The notes beneath the pieces were generated by a model. That model saw only the letters and a list, made by a program, of their open reading frames with translations. It made no database searches and had not been told where the DNA came from. Shown here in pieces: positions 6,602-9,523 of a stretch of DNA of 9,523 nucleotides (the first letter of the stretch is position 1; every line of letters starts with the position of its first letter). The translations under genes and the position numbers were made by a program. This DNA comes from an uncultured Collinsella sp. (GTDB lineage: Bacteria > Actinomycetota > Coriobacteriia > Coriobacteriales > Coriobacteriaceae). The stretch covers positions 1 through 9,523 of the forward strand of contig CABUZF010000027.1 in NCBI GenBank assembly GCA_902495985.1. Reading direction: 5' to 3'.

Positions 6602-6655
6602 AACGGCGCGTACGGGCCGATGAACGGCGTGACCGGCGACGTGCCCGAATACTGA
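6602..6655 (+). pseudogene. Orphan 17-codon coding-like tail ending in TGA
   Basis: In the frame of 6602 the codons read NGAYGPMNGVTGDVPEY and then TGA (6653-6655). Sixteen of the 17 third positions are G or C and most first positions are purines, as in real genes of this genome. The frame cannot be extended to a gene: upstream it enters AT-rich DNA and meets TAA at 6569, with no start codon plus ribosome-binding site. This looks like the 3' scrap of a lost or displaced gene. I do not recognise the protein, and chance remains possible over so short a span. Confidence 0.3.
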
Positions 6656-6716
6656 TCCCTTTTCCTCCGTCCCCTTCGGATCACGTGATCCCTTAGGGAC
6701 GGAGGAAAAGGGATCA
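6653..6716. repeat. Perfect 21-bp inverted repeat with a second palindrome in its loop (REP/MITE-like or terminator)
   Basis: The arm at 6653-6673 (TGATCCC...CCGTCCC) is exactly complementary to 6696-6716, separated by a 22-nt loop. Inside the loop lies a perfect 14-bp palindrome GGATCACGTGATCC (6678-6691). TGATCCCTT occurs twice directly (6653-6661 and 6686-6694), so several folds compete. Five T's follow (6717-6721), so it could terminate plus-strand transcription, yet no intact plus-strand gene ends here. No clear target-site duplication flanks it. This favours a dispersed palindromic repeat or the terminator of the vanished gene whose tail touches it. Confidence 0.75.
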
Positions 6717-6788
6717 TTTTTACCTGAGGGGCTGCTGAAGACTTTGTCCTGCTTAGGCTGCGGGCATCGCCTGCCGCGACTGCACCAC

Positions 6789-6794
6789 TATACT
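6789..6794 (+). promoter_or_regulatory. Possible -10 box for the U32 gene
   Basis: TATACT lies 33 nt before the ATG at 6827, but the region 17-18 nt further upstream (around 6765-6771) does not resemble TTGACA. A small inverted repeat ATACT-TTTG-AGTAT (6790-6803) overlaps the box. The 105 nt between the big inverted repeat and this gene show nothing else clear. Confidence 0.3.
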
Positions 6795-6826
6795 TTTGAG
6801 TATCTGAGCATTTTGAAAGGCAGGAT

Positions 6827-9319
6827 ATGACCGCAACCGCCAGTCGAACCACCAACCGCAGACCCGAGCTTTTGGCGCCCGCCGGAGGGCCCGAGCCCTT
6901 TGCCGCCGCGCTCGCTGCCGGGGCAGACGCCATCTACTGCGGCATGGGCAGCTTCAACGCCCGCCGCAAGGCTACCAACTTTACCGACGAGGCCTTTGAG
7001 CAAGCCTGCCGCGCCGCGCATCTAGCCGGGTCGCGCGTCTACGTCACGGTCAACATCGTCATCAAGCAGTCCGAGATGGGCGATGCACTGCAGCTCATCC
7101 ATCGCTGCTCCACGCTGGGCGCCGATGCCTTCATTATCCAGGACTGGGGTCTGTTCTTTGAGGTCAAGCGCACCATGCCCGGCATCGAGACACATATCTC
7201 GACCCAGGCGAACATCCACGACGACCGCGGAACCCTTTGGTGCCGTGAGCAGGGCGCCGACCGCGTGACTCTCTCGCGCGAGCTCTCCATCGACGAAATC
7301 GCCGCCATTCACGACGCCGCGCCCGATGTGGACCTTGAGGTCTTCAGCCATGGCGCCATCTGCTTTTGCTACTCGGGCCTGTGCCTGCTGTCGAGCTTTG
7401 CCATGGCGGGACGATCGGCCAACCGCGGCATGTGCGCCCAGCCCTGCCGCCTGCCCTACGAGTTGATCGACGAGAACGGTCGCGCGCTCTCCCCTGCCGG
7501 TCGCGAGCGCGCGCTGTGCCCGCGTGACACCAGCACCTCACAGCTTGTTCGCCGTCTGTATGACGCCGGCGCCGCATCGCTCAAGCTCGAGGGCCGCATG
7601 AAGGCACCCGATTACGTGTACTCCATCGTTGATGTGTATCGTCACGAAATTGACGACATGCTATCCGGAGCCGCCGTTGCCAAGGACGAGGAAGCCGCCC
7701 GCCAGCGCCAGCTCAAGCGCTGCTTCAACCGCGACTTTACGCACGCCTATCAGGACGGCACCTCGGGCGACGAGATGATGAGCTATGAGCGTTCCAACAA
7801 CCGCGGCCAGATCGTGGGCACGGTGCTGGGCAGCCGCCCGGCCAACCGCGATGTGCGCGGCCTCAAGTCCGACGACCGCCGTCGCCGCGCCGCCATCGCC
7901 CGCATTGAGCTGTTTGAGCCCGTGGGCAAAGGCGACCTGCTGGAGCTTCGCCACGATAACGAGTTTGACCAGTTCCTGACCACCATTGCCGCCGATGATG
8001 CCGCCGCCGGTGACATCATTGAGTGCCGCGTGCCCCGTAGCATGCCCGAGGGCTGCCGCGTGCGCGTGATTCGAAGCCAGAGCGCCATTGACGCCGCCGG
8101 CGCCGCGCTCAAGCGCGATGTGCTGCGCCGCCGAGCTGTTGACGTGTCCGTCGTGGCGCGCCTGGGCGAGCCGTTTACTGTCACACTCACCTGCTGTGAC
8201 AACCCCGCGCTCACCGCCACCGCCACGGGCTTCACCGTCGAGGCCGCCAAGACCCGCGCCGTCGAGGCATCCGATCTGGTTGAGCACGTCGGGCGCATGG
8301 GCTCCTCTCCCTTTGAGGCCGCGAGCTTTGATGTGGCGCTCGATGAGGGCTGCGGCATGGGCTTCTCCGCCGTGCACAAGGTGCGCGCCGCCGCTTGTAA
8401 GGCGCTGGAAGAGGCCATTCTGGCACCGTACGAGGAGCGCGCAAAAACGCTCGAGTTGCCGGTGCTCGACAAATGTACGCGCCCCATGCCCAAGCACTAC
8501 CGCGACGAGCCGCAGATCTGCGCCACCGTCACCTCGCTCGAGGCCGCCGAGGCAGCCCGCGCGGAGGGTGCAACGCGCATCTATATGACCACCGACGCGC
8601 TCGAGGCTGTCGGACTCTCCCCTGCCGATGCATTTGAGCAGGGTATCGTGCCCGTGCTCGACGAGGTCTGCCGCGCCGTTGACCACGTACGCGTCGACCC
8701 GTGGGTTGTTGCCGGCGCCACGGTCGCTATTGGCAACATCTCTGAGCTTGCCCTGGCCGCCCAGGTTGGCGCCACGGCCGAGATTCGCTCTTGCCTGCCG
8801 GTGCATAACACGCCCTGCATGGAGGCACTTGCCGAGCGCGGAGCCGGTGCGTTTTGGCTCTCGCCCGAGATCACGCTCGACGAGATCGTCTCGCTTGGCA
8901 CCGCCGCGCCCGCAGCCCTGGGCATCACTGTGTTCGGCCGCCCGCGCGTTATGACGAGTGAGCACTGCATCCTGCAGGTGGCCAATGGCTGCATCCACGA
9001 TTGCGCTAACTGCCGCCTGCGCGCCCGCAAGCTGTCGCTCAAGAATATCGACGGCAAGGTCATGCCCGTACGCACCGACATCCATGGCCGCTCTCGCCTG
9101 TACGACGCCTACCCCATCGACCTCACGCCGCAGGTTCCTCAGCTGCTCGATGCCGGCGTGCGTCGTCTCATGGTAGACGGAACGCTGCTCGAGACAGATG
9201 AGGTGGGCCGTGCCGTCGCCCGCGTCCGTCGTGCCGTCGAAGCCGCGCAGGCGGGCCGCAAGCCCGCCGCCCGCCTGCGCGGCGCCACCTCGGGCTGCAT
9301 GTTTGTGGGAATTAGCTAA
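6827..9319 (+). CDS. U32 family protein with DUF3656-like domain and extra C-terminal Cys motif (RlhA-like)
   Basis: An 830-aa cytoplasmic protein. Residues about 13-280 form the U32 barrel: PELLAPAGGPEPFAAALAAG near the start, the Cys set C179, C181, C186, C203 and C207 around GRSANRGMCAQPCRLPY, and LKLEGRMKAPDYVY at 252-265. Residues about 437-531 look like DUF3656 (GEPFTVTL..., SSPFEA..., VHKVRAAACKALEEA). A third part, about 560-800, looks like another barrel half and carries C714-x7-C722-x3-C726-x2-C729, a likely second metal or Fe-S site. E. coli RlhA, which hydroxylates C2501 of 23S rRNA, has the same first two parts in about 650 aa; TrhP and UbiU are other U32 Fe-S proteins. AGG motifs sit before the ATG at 6827. 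The RluA-type gene follows 15 nt after the stop. An RNA-hydroxylation role is therefore more likely than the old 'peptidase' label; the exact target is unknown. Confidence 0.92.
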   Translation: MTATASRTTNRRPELLAPAGGPEPFAAALAAGADAIYCGMGSFNARRKATNFTDEAFEQACRAAHLAGSRVYVTVNIVIKQSEMGDALQLIHRCSTLGADAFIIQDWGLFFEVKRTMPGIETHISTQANIHDDRGTLWCREQGADRVTLSRELSIDEIAAIHDAAPDVDLEVFSHGAICFCYSGLCLLSSFAMAGRSANRGMCAQPCRLPYELIDENGRALSPAGRERALCPRDTSTSQLVRRLYDAGAASLKLEGRMKAPDYVYSIVDVYRHEIDDMLSGAAVAKDEEAARQRQLKRCFNRDFTHAYQDGTSGDEMMSYERSNNRGQIVGTVLGSRPANRDVRGLKSDDRRRRAAIARIELFEPVGKGDLLELRHDNEFDQFLTTIAADDAAAGDIIECRVPRSMPEGCRVRVIRSQSAIDAAGAALKRDVLRRRAVDVSVVARLGEPFTVTLTCCDNPALTATATGFTVEAAKTRAVEASDLVEHVGRMGSSPFEAASFDVALDEGCGMGFSAVHKVRAAACKALEEAILAPYEERAKTLELPVLDKCTRPMPKHYRDEPQICATVTSLEAAEAARAEGATRIYMTTDALEAVGLSPADAFEQGIVPVLDEVCRAVDHVRVDPWVVAGATVAIGNISELALAAQVGATAEIRSCLPVHNTPCMEALAERGAGAFWLSPEITLDEIVSLGTAAPAALGITVFGRPRVMTSEHCILQVANGCIHDCANCRLRARKLSLKNIDGKVMPVRTDIHGRSRLYDAYPIDLTPQVPQLLDAGVRRLMVDGTLLETDEVGRAVARVRRAVEAAQAGRKPAARLRGATSGCMFVGIS

Positions 9320-9334
9320 CCGAAAGGCTTACAC

Positions 9335-9523
9335 GTGAACGAAGAACCTCAAGCCCTTTACTGCGACGCCTGGCTCATGGCCATCGATAAGCCCGCCGGC
9401 ATGATCGTCCACGGTGACGGCACCGGCGAGCGCACACTTACCGACTACGCCAGCGATCTGCTGCTGGCGATGGGCGACGGCTTTGCCGCGACCGACATGC
9501 AGCCGCTCAACCGCCTGGACCGC
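9335..9523 (+). CDS. RluA-type RNA pseudouridine synthase, N-terminal fragment (cut by window edge)
   Basis: Sixty-three codons are present, starting at GTG 9335 with AAAGG 8-9 nt upstream and 15 nt after the U32 stop codon. LMAIDKPAGMIVHG (residues 14-27) is the typical RluA-family opening strand, and the fragment ends at LNRLDR, where the family's HRLD motif places the catalytic aspartate (residue 62). The N-terminus lacks room for an S4 domain, so it is probably a short RluA/RluD-like catalytic protein. It should isomerise uridine to pseudouridine in rRNA or tRNA; the target cannot be told. Tight spacing suggests co-transcription with the U32 gene. Confidence 0.9.
   Translation, partial: MNEEPQALYCDAWLMAIDKPAGMIVHGDGTGERTLTDYASDLLLAMGDGFAATDMQPLNRLDR

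Noticed and set aside
6466..6933. 155-codon minus-strand frame across the ridA-U32 gap
   Set aside because: It runs through the inverted repeat and into the U32 gene on the opposite strand. Part of it looks codon-like only because it is the complement of the orphan tail at 6602-6655.
7661..9085. 474-codon minus-strand open frame
   Set aside because: It is a shadow of the U32 gene, with no recognisable domain and no ribosome-binding site.
1..9523. tRNA genes, CRISPR arrays, insertion-sequence genes, selenocysteine codons
   Set aside because: No tRNA-like cloverleaf, regularly spaced repeat array or transposase frame was found. None of the catabolic genes has an in-frame TGA within the window.

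Overview
The window looks like chromosomal DNA from a high-GC anaerobic actinobacterium. The class Coriobacteriia, and Collinsella or a close relative, is my best guess. This rests on strong G/C use at third codon positions, Shine-Dalgarno starts including GTG starts, and a YgfK/SsnA pair in an actinobacterial-looking background. No rRNA or marker gene is present, so the placement is inference.

Left half (about 1-4950, all minus strand): an NCS2/NAT-type purine or pyrimidine permease (4950-3556), the SsnA amidohydrolase (3360-2005) and the N-terminal 618 codons of the YgfK oxidoreductase (1855 to beyond the left edge). They run in that order, apparently from one promoter near 5038-5066. YgfK and SsnA are hallmark neighbours of selenium-dependent molybdenum hydroxylases and of anaerobic purine/urate-breakdown clusters. 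The set reads as uptake plus two catabolic steps of a heterocyclic nitrogen compound. Both intercistronic gaps (149 and 195 nt) hold strong hairpins with no U-tract.

Middle (4951-6826): an AT-rich divergent control region, a YheO/DauR-type PAS-HTH regulator (5303-5959), a shared bidirectional terminator (6004-6042), and a convergent RidA enamine/imine deaminase (6449-6072). RidA would suit a pathway that releases 2-aminoacrylate. Upstream of ridA is a 377-nt gap. It holds palindromes, a short orphan piece of coding-like sequence, and a perfect 21-bp inverted repeat with a second palindrome in its loop.

Right part (6827-9523, plus strand): an 830-aa U32-family protein with a DUF3656-like middle and a second four-cysteine motif near its C-terminus. 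It is followed after 15 nt by the start of an RluA-type pseudouridine synthase, cut by the window edge. These two look like an RNA-modification operon unrelated to the purine genes.

The points most worth following are: glutamines where I expect the two key TM8/TM9 carboxylates of the permease; a Fur-like box on the permease promoter; the nested inverted repeat and the orphan reading-frame tail whose stop codon lies on its edge; and the possible metabolic link between RidA and the purine cluster.
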